6,082 nucleotides of DNA from Oligoflexia bacterium (GCA_025352185.1 JANXTV010000360.1:1-6082); one strand, 5' to 3'. Numbered from the stretch's first letter, positions 1 to 6,012 are shown. Translations and numbers: made by a program. Notes: generated by a model from the letters alone, not told the origin.

Positions 1-536
1 CTCCACCCGGAAACTATAAGCTCGATCCCGTACGCATCTCGGTGAACGTCGTGGGAGAGGACGGAGTCGGCCGCCGCAGGGAAGTTCCTTTCCCGTGGCT
101 TCGGTCCGAGAAGTACGAAAACTCGCGGATGTACTGGGGGCTTTGGATTTTCGGCGGTTATTTTTTTCATTCGACTACTCATTACGGGCAGCTCGGCCAG
201 CCGGCTTCGATGGGGTGCATTCGTCAGAGCTATCCCGATGCGATGGAGAATTTTGGGCTCGCCCAGGACTACCGGGCGATGATTCGAATTCATCCCACGG
301 GTTCCGAAGCGGCGTATAATCGTCTCCGGGAAGTCACGACCGTCGCATGGGTAACCCCGCGTTTATTAGAAAACGGAATCCAGGTTAAGGAAATCATCCA
401 CGACATCGGAACTGAAGTGGTGACTTTGGGTCACGCCTGGCGCGATCCGGTTACCGGAAAACTCGGAGTTCCGGTATGGCCGAGGTGCGGGGCGATCGGG
501 TGTTTCACCGTCTGGGGAAAAACGGAGCCGAACTAA
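1..536 (+). CDS. L,D-transpeptidase (YkuD domain), 5' end missing
   Basis: The reading frame is open from the window edge (first whole codon at base 3) to TAA at 534-536, giving 177 visible residues; the true start lies upstream. YkuD enzymes form or edit peptidoglycan 3-3 cross-links, or attach proteins to peptidoglycan, in the periplasm, using a catalytic Cys. The signature is clear: a His (codon 168-170) in GGYFFHSTT, then 12 residues, then ASMGCIRQ with the catalytic Cys at 216-218. The His-to-motif spacing matches typical HGT...SHGC family members as I know them. The usual His before Gly-Cys is replaced by Met (SMGC instead of SHGC); the base His and the Cys are kept. About 100 residues follow the motif and end in a segment with two Cys (RCGAIGC), so there is more than a minimal catalytic domain. 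Any signal peptide or N-terminal domain lies outside the window. The family call is firm; the exact substrate is unknown. Confidence 0.85.
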   Translation, partial: PPGNYKLDPVRISVNVVGEDGVGRRREVPFPWLRSEKYENSRMYWGLWIFGGYFFHSTTHYGQLGQPASMGCIRQSYPDAMENFGLAQDYRAMIRIHPTGSEAAYNRLREVTTVAWVTPRLLENGIQVKEIIHDIGTEVVTLGHAWRDPVTGKLGVPVWPRCGAIGCFTVWGKTEPN

Positions 537-555
537 GTCATTCCGGTGGTTGAAT

Positions 556-573
556 GTTAAAGAATCGATTAAC
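556..573. repeat. small inverted repeat GTTAA-N8-TTAAC
   Basis: GTTAA at 556-560 and TTAAC at 569-573 form a 5-bp inverted repeat around 8 bases. A direct repeat TTAAAG also occurs at 557-562 and 574-579. It lies just upstream of the possible -10 box of the dehydrogenase gene, a suitable place for an operator. The arms are short and the region is AT-rich, so chance is possible. Confidence 0.2.
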
Positions 574-584
574 TTAAAGTTTCT

Positions 585-590
585 TATACT
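585..590 (+). promoter_or_regulatory. possible -10 box for the dehydrogenase gene
   Basis: TATACT matches the sigma-70 -10 consensus at five of six bases. It would place the transcription start near 597, leaving a short leader that contains the GGAG ribosome site at 605-608. No convincing -35 box is seen 16-18 bases upstream, so the call rests on the -10 alone and on its position in the only gap before the gene. Confidence 0.3.
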
Positions 591-614
591 AATACCCCAT
601 CATCGGAGTCAGTC

Positions 615-1391
615 ATGAAAATGAGCGGAAATACGGTTTTAATCACGGGTGGCGCATCGGGAATCGGTCTCTCTCTTGCGATTGAATTCCGAGAGCTGGG
701 AAATACCGTCTTGATCGCCGGACGGTCGAAAGAAAAGTTAATGAAAGCCGAGGCGCTCGGGTTCAAAACCTATTCGGTCGACATGACGGACGCCACGAGT
801 ATCGTTACTCTCGCGAAGACCGCGATCGGAGATTTTCCCGCTTTGAATGGCGTGATCCAAAACGCGGGTATCATGAAGTCGGAGAACTTACTGACGGGTG
901 GTAATTCGGCGATTCAGGACGAGACGATTGCTACTAATTTACTCGGACCCATGAGACTGACCGAGGCATTACTGCCGCATTTCCTGAAGCAAAAGTCGGC
1001 CGCGGTTTTTACCGTTACTTCGGGACTGGCTTTCGTGCCGCTGAATCTTAACCCGACATACTGCGCGACGAAAGCCGGCCTACATTCCTATACCGAAAGC
1101 CTACGGTATCAACTCCGGAATACCGCCGTCGCGGTAATCGAAATCGCGCCGCCCTACGTGCAGACCGAACTGACCGGGAGTCACCAGTCGGTCGATCCCC
1201 ACGCGATGCCTCTGAAGGAATATGTCGCGGAGACGATGGGAATATTAAAGTCGGGTGAGCCCCTGAAAGAAGTCCTGGTGAAGCGAGTGCTCCCCCTGCG
1301 GTTTGCCGGCGACGGAGGTCGGGAGAAATACGAAGCGTTTTTTCTTCAGTTTAACGATGCCATGACTGCTAATCGAGCCGGGAAAGTTTAG
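615..1391 (+). CDS. DltE-like short-chain dehydrogenase/reductase
   Basis: A 258-residue classical SDR oxidoreductase, expected to be cytosolic and NAD(P)-dependent. The Rossmann glycine motif TGGASGIG is at residues 11-18, NAG at 83-85 and the structural Asn at 108. The catalytic Ser is Ser136 (TVTSG), and YCATK at 149-153 supplies the catalytic Tyr and Lys, so the active site is complete. Arg37 after the second strand (AGRS) favours NADP(H) over NAD(H), by analogy with the family. The overall pattern resembles the DltE-like group, named for genes near the D-alanylation operon, but no dlt genes are here and the substrate cannot be told. ATG 615 is chosen because GGAG at 605-608 sits 6 bases before it; the alternative ATG at 621 is further away. 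The gene seems to be transcribed alone, with 78 bases to the transpeptidase gene upstream and a convergent protease gene downstream. Confidence 0.9.
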   Translation: MKMSGNTVLITGGASGIGLSLAIEFRELGNTVLIAGRSKEKLMKAEALGFKTYSVDMTDATSIVTLAKTAIGDFPALNGVIQNAGIMKSENLLTGGNSAIQDETIATNLLGPMRLTEALLPHFLKQKSAAVFTVTSGLAFVPLNLNPTYCATKAGLHSYTESLRYQLRNTAVAVIEIAPPYVQTELTGSHQSVDPHAMPLKEYVAETMGILKSGEPLKEVLVKRVLPLRFAGDGGREKYEAFFLQFNDAMTANRAGKV

Positions 1392-1420
1392 ACTCGACGG
1401 GAGTAAAACGCGATGGGAAC

Positions 1421-2191
1421 TCAGAGATCGAATTGACTGCGGATAAAGTCCGCGTTCGTGAACTCGTTCCAAATCGGACCCTCGAGTGAGTCCGAGAGTT
1501 TTTTCATCACCGTCGTACCGACGAGTTCGGGATCACGGGCGCCGACCGAGCAGAAGACCGGTCCGCCGGAATCCCCTTTATCGACCGAGATGGGGAGAAA
1601 GCTTCCGCTCTTCGGCGTGAGTTTCAGAATTTCCTCACCCGATTCATAGGCGAGATTTGCGCTCGCCGTCGAAACGAGGTGGAGCGTGCCGAGATTTCCG
1701 CGATCGTCTTTTCCGTAGCCGAGGATCTTACACTTCACGCCCGCGTTTAATCCGCCGCTCGCCTTGAAATAGCGTCCGAGGGAAGGGGTGACCGTGGCCG
1801 TATCGTTCGCCGGAACTTCGGAAAGTGCGACGAGGGAGAAGTCGTATTTAGAGACCGGATTCTTCGCATCGATCCAATGGGACGAAACGTTTCCCGCGGC
1901 GACCGTAACTTTCTTTACTCGGCCCATGGGTTTTCCGCCGCAGGTGACGTCGATTTCTGCGTTTTTCATCGGGAAATCTCGACCGAAGCAGTGGCCCGCC
2001 GTGATGATTTTACCGTCGGCGAGCAGGGTCCCCGTGCAGGTGCCCGAACGGTCGGTGAGGAAGTTCGTCGTTTCGATTTTACACACGGACGGATACCGGG
2101 ATTCGTCCGGGGCCGAGACGGCGTCGCCGCCGATGATGGCGAAAGTCGTCGGAATCAGACTAATGAGAGAGGAGAGCCCGAGGAGGATCAT
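1421..2191 (-). CDS. secreted chymotrypsin-fold (S1) serine protease
   Basis: A 256-residue exported endopeptidase. The catalytic triad is intact: His67 in TAGHC, Asp117 in YDFSLVAL and Ser208 in GDSGGP. Residues 1-18 form a hydrophobic signal peptide ending Thr-Phe-Ala. The next residues, IIGG (19-22), correspond to the IVGG mature N-terminus of S1 enzymes, so there seems to be no propeptide. Cys52-Cys68 fits the conserved His-loop disulfide and Cys154-Cys214 fits the chymotrypsin 136-201 pair; Cys37 and Cys84 may form another. Counting back from Ser208, the position equal to residue 189 is Ser202 rather than Asp, which argues against trypsin-like Arg/Lys specificity (inference). The Met start has no Shine-Dalgarno and no Lys/Arg in the n-region; an in-frame CTG at 2207-2209 would add RYTLR, but CTG starts are rare. 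The gene stands alone, divergent from the sigma factor operon. Confidence 0.9.
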   Translation of the reverse strand: MILLGLSSLISLIPTTFAIIGGDAVSAPDESRYPSVCKIETTNFLTDRSGTCTGTLLADGKIITAGHCFGRDFPMKNAEIDVTCGGKPMGRVKKVTVAAGNVSSHWIDAKNPVSKYDFSLVALSEVPANDTATVTPSLGRYFKASGGLNAGVKCKILGYGKDDRGNLGTLHLVSTASANLAYESGEEILKLTPKSGSFLPISVDKGDSGGPVFCSVGARDPELVGTTVMKKLSDSLEGPIWNEFTNADFIRSQFDL

Positions 2192-2197
2192 GCGGAG

Positions 2198-2203
2198 CGT
2201 ATA
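2198..2203 (-). promoter_or_regulatory. possible -10 box close to the protease start
   Basis: On the minus strand TATACG lies 6 bases before the ATG, so transcription from it would begin at or next to the start codon and give a leaderless mRNA. That would agree with the lack of a ribosome-binding site. The -35 region is poor. The same stretch is part of TGCGG-N8-CCGCA (2191-2208), which could also fold over the start codon in a longer transcript. Confidence 0.2.
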
Positions 2204-2255
2204 CCGCAGTGTGTTAAATTCGGGAAGTGATTTGGCCCGCTCGGCCGAGGGCTTG

Positions 2256-2277
2256 TGTAAGCGCTTGAAACCGCTTA
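2256..2277. promoter_or_regulatory. LacI-operator-like palindrome
   Basis: TGTAAGCGCTTGAA at 2256-2269 has the perfect 8-bp palindrome AAGCGCTT (2259-2266) centred on CG, as in operators of LacI/GalR-type repressors. A second symmetry, TAAGCG (2258-2263) with CGCTTA (2272-2277), overlaps it. It lies between the divergent protease and sigma factor genes and could serve either. No LacI-type regulator is in the window, so this rests on sequence form only. Confidence 0.3.
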
Positions 2278-2300
2278 GGTTTTAGGAGCATTAAAATAAT

Positions 2301-2313
2301 CGTCCGGCGGACG
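2301..2313. repeat. small inverted repeat upstream of the sigma factor operon
   Basis: CGTCC, a GGC loop and GGACG form a compact 5-bp GC-rich hairpin or operator between two AT-rich patches (2291-2300 and 2314-2320). It has no T-run, so it is not an intrinsic terminator. Its location fits control of the sigma factor operon, but the size allows chance. Confidence 0.25.
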
Positions 2314-2343
2314 TAATAAACTCCCGGCTCATCCGTCATCCCT

Positions 2344-2388
2344 ATGAAGACTGTAGAACCGCCAACGCCACCTGAGACGGGGATATGA
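2344..2388 (+). CDS. possible 14-residue leader peptide
   Basis: ATG at 2344 opens a frame encoding MKTVEPPTPPETGI and ends at TGA 2386-2388. This stop overlaps the sigma factor start as ATGA (2385-2388), the usual form of translational coupling. The peptide has two Pro-Pro pairs one residue apart, the kind of sequence known to slow ribosomes and depend on EF-P. Against it, no Shine-Dalgarno is seen before ATG 2344, and a frame this short can arise by chance. No homologue is known to me. Confidence 0.25.
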   Translation: MKTVEPPTPPETGI

Positions 2389-2900
2389 AAGACGACTGGA
2401 TCCGCGAAGCGCTCGTGAAGTTCGAAGGTCCTCTCACTCGGTATGCCTACCGAGTGACTCGGGATCTCGAAATCGCACGCGAAGTGGTGCAGGACGTTTT
2501 CGTCCGCCTTTGGCAGGAAGATCCGGAGGAGCTTACTCCCCGGCTCGCGGAATGGTTGTTCACGGTTACTCGTAACCGCGCAATTGACTTGCGAAGAAGG
2601 GACAGACGTATGGTGCCGTTATCCGTAGAAAGTGCCGAGGCACTCGTGAGTGAGGAACCCTCACCCGACGAGTCGATCTCACGGGCTCAGAACGTAAACC
2701 GAACGCTCGAACTGCTAGCGGGCCTCCCGGGACGGGAGCAAGAAGTGCTCCGCCTGAAATTCCAAAGCGGACTCACCTACGAAGAGATCAGTCGGGTGAC
2801 CGGAATGAGCGTTTCAAACGTCGGGGTCACGATCCACACGGGTATGAAAAAAATGCGCGCGGCTATGCAAGCGGCCGCGAAAGGAGTTTCCCATGACTGA
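2385..2900 (+). CDS. ECF-type RNA polymerase sigma factor
   Basis: A 171-residue sigma-70 family protein with only regions 2 and 4, the layout and length of extracytoplasmic-function sigma factors. Region 2 spans about residues 10-75, with DVFVRLW at 37-43 for core polymerase contact and the -10 recognition helix WLFTVTRNRAIDLRRR at 57-72. A charged linker at about 76-103 (SEEPSPDES) leads to region 4 at about 104-160, with LPGREQEVLRLKF, then the helix-turn-helix TYEEISRVTGMSVSNVGVTIH that reads the -35 element. ATG 2385 is bounded by an in-frame TGA at 2373-2375. The ribosome site is weak (GAGA at 2374-2377), which fits possible coupling to the short upstream frame. Its 3' end overlaps the next gene by 8 bases, and that gene encodes the likely anti-sigma partner. 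The target promoters are unknown; autoregulation is common in the family, but no matching promoter was recognised upstream. Confidence 0.92.
   Translation: MKDDWIREALVKFEGPLTRYAYRVTRDLEIAREVVQDVFVRLWQEDPEELTPRLAEWLFTVTRNRAIDLRRRDRRMVPLSVESAEALVSEEPSPDESISRAQNVNRTLELLAGLPGREQEVLRLKFQSGLTYEEISRVTGMSVSNVGVTIHTGMKKMRAAMQAAAKGVSHD
2880..2886 (+). promoter_or_regulatory. strong ribosome-binding site inside the sigma factor gene
   Basis: AAAGGAG lies 6 bases before ATG 2893, within the last codons of the sigma factor gene. Together with the ATGACTGA overlap it fixes the start of the VWA gene and implies that both proteins are made in linked amounts. Confidence 0.8.
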
Positions 2901-5076
2901 GATGAAACGTACGGATTTTTCGGAAGAGTTAATTACGGCCTATGCCCTCGGTGAATTATCGGCCACCGAACGTGCGGAGATTGAAACGCGCGCGGCGCAG
3001 GATCCGGCGCTGCGCGCGACGATCGCCGAAGTTCGCGAATTCGCGTCTCTCATGAGCGCGGACCTCGCGGCCGAACCGACGCCTTCGTTAAAGGTAGAAC
3101 AGCAGCGTAAAATCCTGGACGGAAAACCGTCGTGGTTCGCGCGCTTCCTCACTCCCCAGGCGCTCGGCCTCGAGGCCGCATTCGCGGCGGGACTCGTGGC
3201 GGTCACGCTTTATTCAAACCTGCGGTTACCCCGGTCGGAAATCGGAGCGCACGTCGTAGGCGAAACCCGACCGAGCGAACCGGCGCAGGTAGCGGCGAAT
3301 TCTCCGCAGGACTTTAAGGCAAAAGCCGGTCTGATCGGAGCACGGCTCGGGGAGAGGGCGCCTTCGGCACCGGAGGCTGATGAAATGTCCGATGGCTCGA
3401 GGGTTCTCGGAGGCGGCATGATCAACGCCGTCGGCCGCGGGCAGGGGTACGCCGTGAAAGGCGGATCGGCCGGAGTAGCGGTCGGCGCGGCCGGGGCTGG
3501 AGGCGCCATGGCCGATTATTCGGCTTCCCTGATGGCGGGGATGCGCGTGCAGAATATTGCGGGTTATCCGCCCGATGTCCGTATGCCGCGCGAGGGAGGA
3601 GGCACGGAGTCTTATTCCAAAATCTCCGAGAACGTGTTCCTCGATCCCACGAAGGCACCGCTTTCGACGTTCTCAATCAACGTCGATACCGCGTCGTACG
3701 CGAATTTACGGCGCTTCATCTCCGGCGGGCAGCTCCCGCCGAAGGACGCGGTCCGCGTCGAAGAGATGGTGAACTACTTTAATTATAACTATCCGGAGCC
3801 GACCGGCGCCGATCCGTTCTCAGTCACGACCGAAGTCGCGACCGCGCCGTGGGCTCCGTCGCACCGGCTGATGAAAATCGGTCTGAAGGGAAAGGCATTC
3901 GAAGAGAAGAAACGTCCGGCGACGAATCTAGTTTTCCTCGTCGATGTCTCGGGCTCGATGGACGAACCGAATAAGCTGCCACTGCTAAAGCAGTCGCTCC
4001 GAATGCTGATCGATAAACTGGATTCTCGGGACCGGGTATCGCTTGTGACCTACGCGTCGGGGAGTCAGGTCGTACTCGCCGCTACGCCGGGTGATAAAAA
4101 AGACACGATCGTCTCGGCGGTCGATCGTCTCGTCGCGGGTGGATCGACGAATGGGGAGGGCGGGATTCGTCTCGCTTACTCGACCGCGCAGGCGGGATTT
4201 ATCTCCGGGGGTGCGAACCGGGTGATTCTCGCCACCGACGGAGATTTTAACGTCGGCGTCGATAGTCCCGGCGACCTCACGAAGTTAATCGAAGAGAAGG
4301 CGAAGTCGGGAGTGAATCTGAGCGTCCTCGGTTTCGGCATGGGAAATTATAAGGATGCGAACCTCGAAGTCCTCTCCTCTAAAGGGCACGGAAACTACGC
4401 CTATATCGATACTCTATCGGAAGCGAAAAAGGTCCTCGTCGAACAAATGGGCGGGACGCTCTTCACGATCGCGAAGGATGTGAAACTCCAGCTGGAGTTT
4501 AATCCTTCCGAAGTGAATGGCTACCGGCTGATCGGATACGAAAACCGCCTGCTTGCGCACGAGGATTTTAATAACGATCAGAAGGCTGCAAACGATATTG
4601 GCGCGGGGCATACCGTGACCGCAATCTACGAAATCATTCCGAAAGGGGTTTCGTTTAACGGTCCGGGTGTGGATGCGCTGAAGTACCAGACTCCTGCCGG
4701 TGCGAGCACGACTCCCTCGGCAGCGCTAAAATCTGGAAGTGGAGAACTCCTCACGGTGAAGCTCCGCTATAAGTCTCCCGGCTCCGATACGAGTCAGCTC
4801 CTGACCCACGTCGTGAAAGACGAGGGGAAAAAACTCGACGCCGCGTCGGTCGATTTCCGCTGGGCGGCATCCGTCGCGGGATTCGGGATGCTCCTCCGGG
4901 AGTCTCCGAATAAAGGGAATGCGAACTATTCCTCCCTCCTCGATCTAGCCCAGAGCTCACGGGGGTCCGATATCGGTGGTTACCGCGGGGCGATGATCGA
5001 GCTGATGCAGAGGGCGAAAGTGATTTCGACGGAACCGCGGAAGGGAACGCCGCCGGAGATCGTCATCGAGGACTGA
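2893..5076 (+). CDS. membrane anti-sigma-like protein fused to YfbK-type von Willebrand A domain
   Basis: A 727-residue protein. Residues 11-60 (ITAYALGELSATERAEIE, then a helical acidic stretch) resemble the cytoplasmic sigma-binding part of anti-sigma factors; there is no HxxxCxxC zinc motif. A single membrane segment lies at about 88-108, followed by a Gly/Ala-rich linker (about 170-238). Then comes the YfbK-type N-terminal module (about 246-303, ENVFLDPTKAPLSTFSINVDT), a VWA domain (about 343-520) and a C-terminal DUF3520-like region (about 534-712). The metal-ion site is complete: DVSGS (Asp351, Ser353, Ser355), Thr419 and Asp449, so metal-dependent ligand binding is likely. With the N-terminus inside, the VWA part would face the periplasm. 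No signal peptide is seen; the internal segment would act as anchor. The 8-base overlap with the sigma gene supports partnership. VWA/YfbK identity is firm; the anti-sigma role is inferred from N-terminal pattern and context. It is followed by the terminator at 5103. Confidence 0.88.
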   Translation: MTEMKRTDFSEELITAYALGELSATERAEIETRAAQDPALRATIAEVREFASLMSADLAAEPTPSLKVEQQRKILDGKPSWFARFLTPQALGLEAAFAAGLVAVTLYSNLRLPRSEIGAHVVGETRPSEPAQVAANSPQDFKAKAGLIGARLGERAPSAPEADEMSDGSRVLGGGMINAVGRGQGYAVKGGSAGVAVGAAGAGGAMADYSASLMAGMRVQNIAGYPPDVRMPREGGGTESYSKISENVFLDPTKAPLSTFSINVDTASYANLRRFISGGQLPPKDAVRVEEMVNYFNYNYPEPTGADPFSVTTEVATAPWAPSHRLMKIGLKGKAFEEKKRPATNLVFLVDVSGSMDEPNKLPLLKQSLRMLIDKLDSRDRVSLVTYASGSQVVLAATPGDKKDTIVSAVDRLVAGGSTNGEGGIRLAYSTAQAGFISGGANRVILATDGDFNVGVDSPGDLTKLIEEKAKSGVNLSVLGFGMGNYKDANLEVLSSKGHGNYAYIDTLSEAKKVLVEQMGGTLFTIAKDVKLQLEFNPSEVNGYRLIGYENRLLAHEDFNNDQKAANDIGAGHTVTAIYEIIPKGVSFNGPGVDALKYQTPAGASTTPSAALKSGSGELLTVKLRYKSPGSDTSQLLTHVVKDEGKKLDAASVDFRWAASVAGFGMLLRESPNKGNANYSSLLDLAQSSRGSDIGGYRGAMIELMQRAKVISTEPRKGTPPEIVIED

Positions 5077-5102
5077 GACCGCGACTCGTTACCCATTTAC
5101 TG

Positions 5103-5139
5103 AAGTGCTGCTCGACCTACGGTCGGGTAGCACTTTTTT
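5103..5139 (+). terminator. Rho-independent terminator of the sigma factor/VWA operon
   Basis: AGTGCTGCTCGACC at 5104-5117 pairs with GGTCGGGTAGCACT at 5121-5134 around the loop TAC. That is a 14-bp stem with only two G-U pairs, and one more A-T pair is possible at the base. It runs directly into TTTTTT (5134-5139) and then ATTT. It lies 26 bases after the VWA stop codon and separates that operon from the glycosylase gene. Confidence 0.92.
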
Positions 5140-5193
5140 ATTTGCACTTTCCTGCCCCGTCCGCCGCGGCATCAGAATTGCGTTAACTCCCGG

Positions 5194-6012
5194 ATGGAAG
5201 GCCCGTCCCTAAAAATTGCGTGCGAGGAACTTCGACCGTTTATTCATAGAAAAGTCGTGCTCGCTACCGGTTCGTTTAGTGAGCGGGGAGTCGACCTGAC
5301 TCATTCTGTCTTCTCTTCCGCGCGCTCCTGGGGAAAACATTTGCTGCTCCGTTTCGGCGCCCGGACCCTTCGTATTCACTTTCTCATGTTTGGTAGCTAC
5401 CGCATTAATAAGCCCCGGCCGAAACGCATTCCGAAGCTTGAACTGATGTTTTCGAATGGGACGATATACTTTTATAGCTGCGCGGTGAAAGTTCTCGAAT
5501 CTCCCATCGCGGAAGTCTACGACTTCACGACGGATCTGATGTCGCCCCGGTGGGATGCTCCCGCCGCCGTACGTAAACTCGCGGGATTTGAGAAATCCGA
5601 GGTCGCCGATATCCTCCTCGACCAAACCCTATTCTCCGGTCTGGGAAATATCATAAAAAATGAGGTGCTTTTCCGCCTGCGCCTGCATCCGGAGACGAAG
5701 GTGGAGGCGCTCGGCCCGGTGGAGCGCCGCCGACTCGTGAAGGATGCCCACACCTATTCCTGGCTTTTCTACGCCTGGAAGAAGCAAAACGTGCTGAAGA
5801 GAAACTGGCAGATTTTCCGTAAAAAGAACTGCCCGGTGTGCGGTGGGAAGGTATCGAAGCGAAAGACGGGAAAGCTCGAAAGAATCTGTCATTACTGTCC
5901 GAAGTGTCAGAAGCAGGGCGTACGAAAGCTTAGGGTATCGCGAAACTTTCCCCAGCCCATTTCGGTTCACGATTTGCTTAATGAGAAACAGGCCCTGAAG
6001 GGGGCCCATTAA
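5194..6012 (+). CDS. Fpg/Nei-family DNA glycosylase/AP lyase-like protein
   Basis: A 272-residue member of the formamidopyrimidine-DNA glycosylase/endonuclease VIII family, which removes oxidised bases and nicks the resulting site. Visible family features are MEGPS at the N-terminus, the conserved Lys48 (WGKHLLL), IHFLMFGSYRI at 61-71, and the helix-two-turn-helix with Asn152 in LGNIIKNEVLF. The C-terminal zinc finger has Cys213, Cys216, Cys235 and Cys238, with Arg230 placed five residues before Cys235 as in E. coli Fpg. Family members normally begin Met-Pro-Glu-Gly-Pro and use Pro as nucleophile after Met removal; here the start reads Met-Glu-Gly-Pro, so Pro is absent while Glu2 is kept. The in-frame codon before ATG is CGG and no upstream ATG, GTG or TTG is found back to the terminator, so a wrong start does not explain it. 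There is no Shine-Dalgarno. About 34 residues extend past the zinc finger. It resembles a Bacteroidetes-type branch more than MutM itself, so the lesion range is uncertain. Confidence 0.88.
   Translation: MEGPSLKIACEELRPFIHRKVVLATGSFSERGVDLTHSVFSSARSWGKHLLLRFGARTLRIHFLMFGSYRINKPRPKRIPKLELMFSNGTIYFYSCAVKVLESPIAEVYDFTTDLMSPRWDAPAAVRKLAGFEKSEVADILLDQTLFSGLGNIIKNEVLFRLRLHPETKVEALGPVERRRLVKDAHTYSWLFYAWKKQNVLKRNWQIFRKKNCPVCGGKVSKRKTGKLERICHYCPKCQKQGVRKLRVSRNFPQPISVHDLLNEKQALKGAH

Noticed and set aside
95..319. A 74-residue frame inside the transpeptidase gene
   Set aside because: Out of phase with the transpeptidase, whose catalytic motif is unmistakable; no independent support.
1385..1410. Possible bidirectional terminator between the convergent dehydrogenase and protease genes
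   Set aside because: Only a 4-bp stem (ACTC/GAGT) is found, too weak even though T's and A's flank it.
2266..2271. TGAAAC, identical to a -35 box of some ECF sigma factors, upstream of the sigma operon
   Set aside because: No CGTA or similar -10 lies 15-18 bases downstream; the nearest candidates (2301, 2312) are 29 and 40 bases away.
1788..2285. Open frames on the plus strand across the protease gene (1788-2285, 1877-2230)
   Set aside because: They are antisense shadows of the protease, whose triad and signal peptide are clear; their translations show no family pattern and no ribosome site.
2265..2297. TTGAAA (2265-2270) with TAAAAT (2292-2297) as a sigma-70 promoter
   Set aside because: Each hexamer is good but the 21-base spacing is too long for normal recognition.
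2940..3772. Several open frames in other phases across the 5' half of the VWA gene
   Set aside because: Low-complexity Arg/Ala/Pro/Gly-rich translations typical of GC-rich shadow frames; the VWA frame covers the region with recognisable domains.
5209..6009. Minus-strand open frames across the glycosylase gene (5209-5625, 5517-5753, 5629-6009)
   Set aside because: They oppose a complete recognisable Fpg/Nei-family protein and have no motif or start signal of their own.
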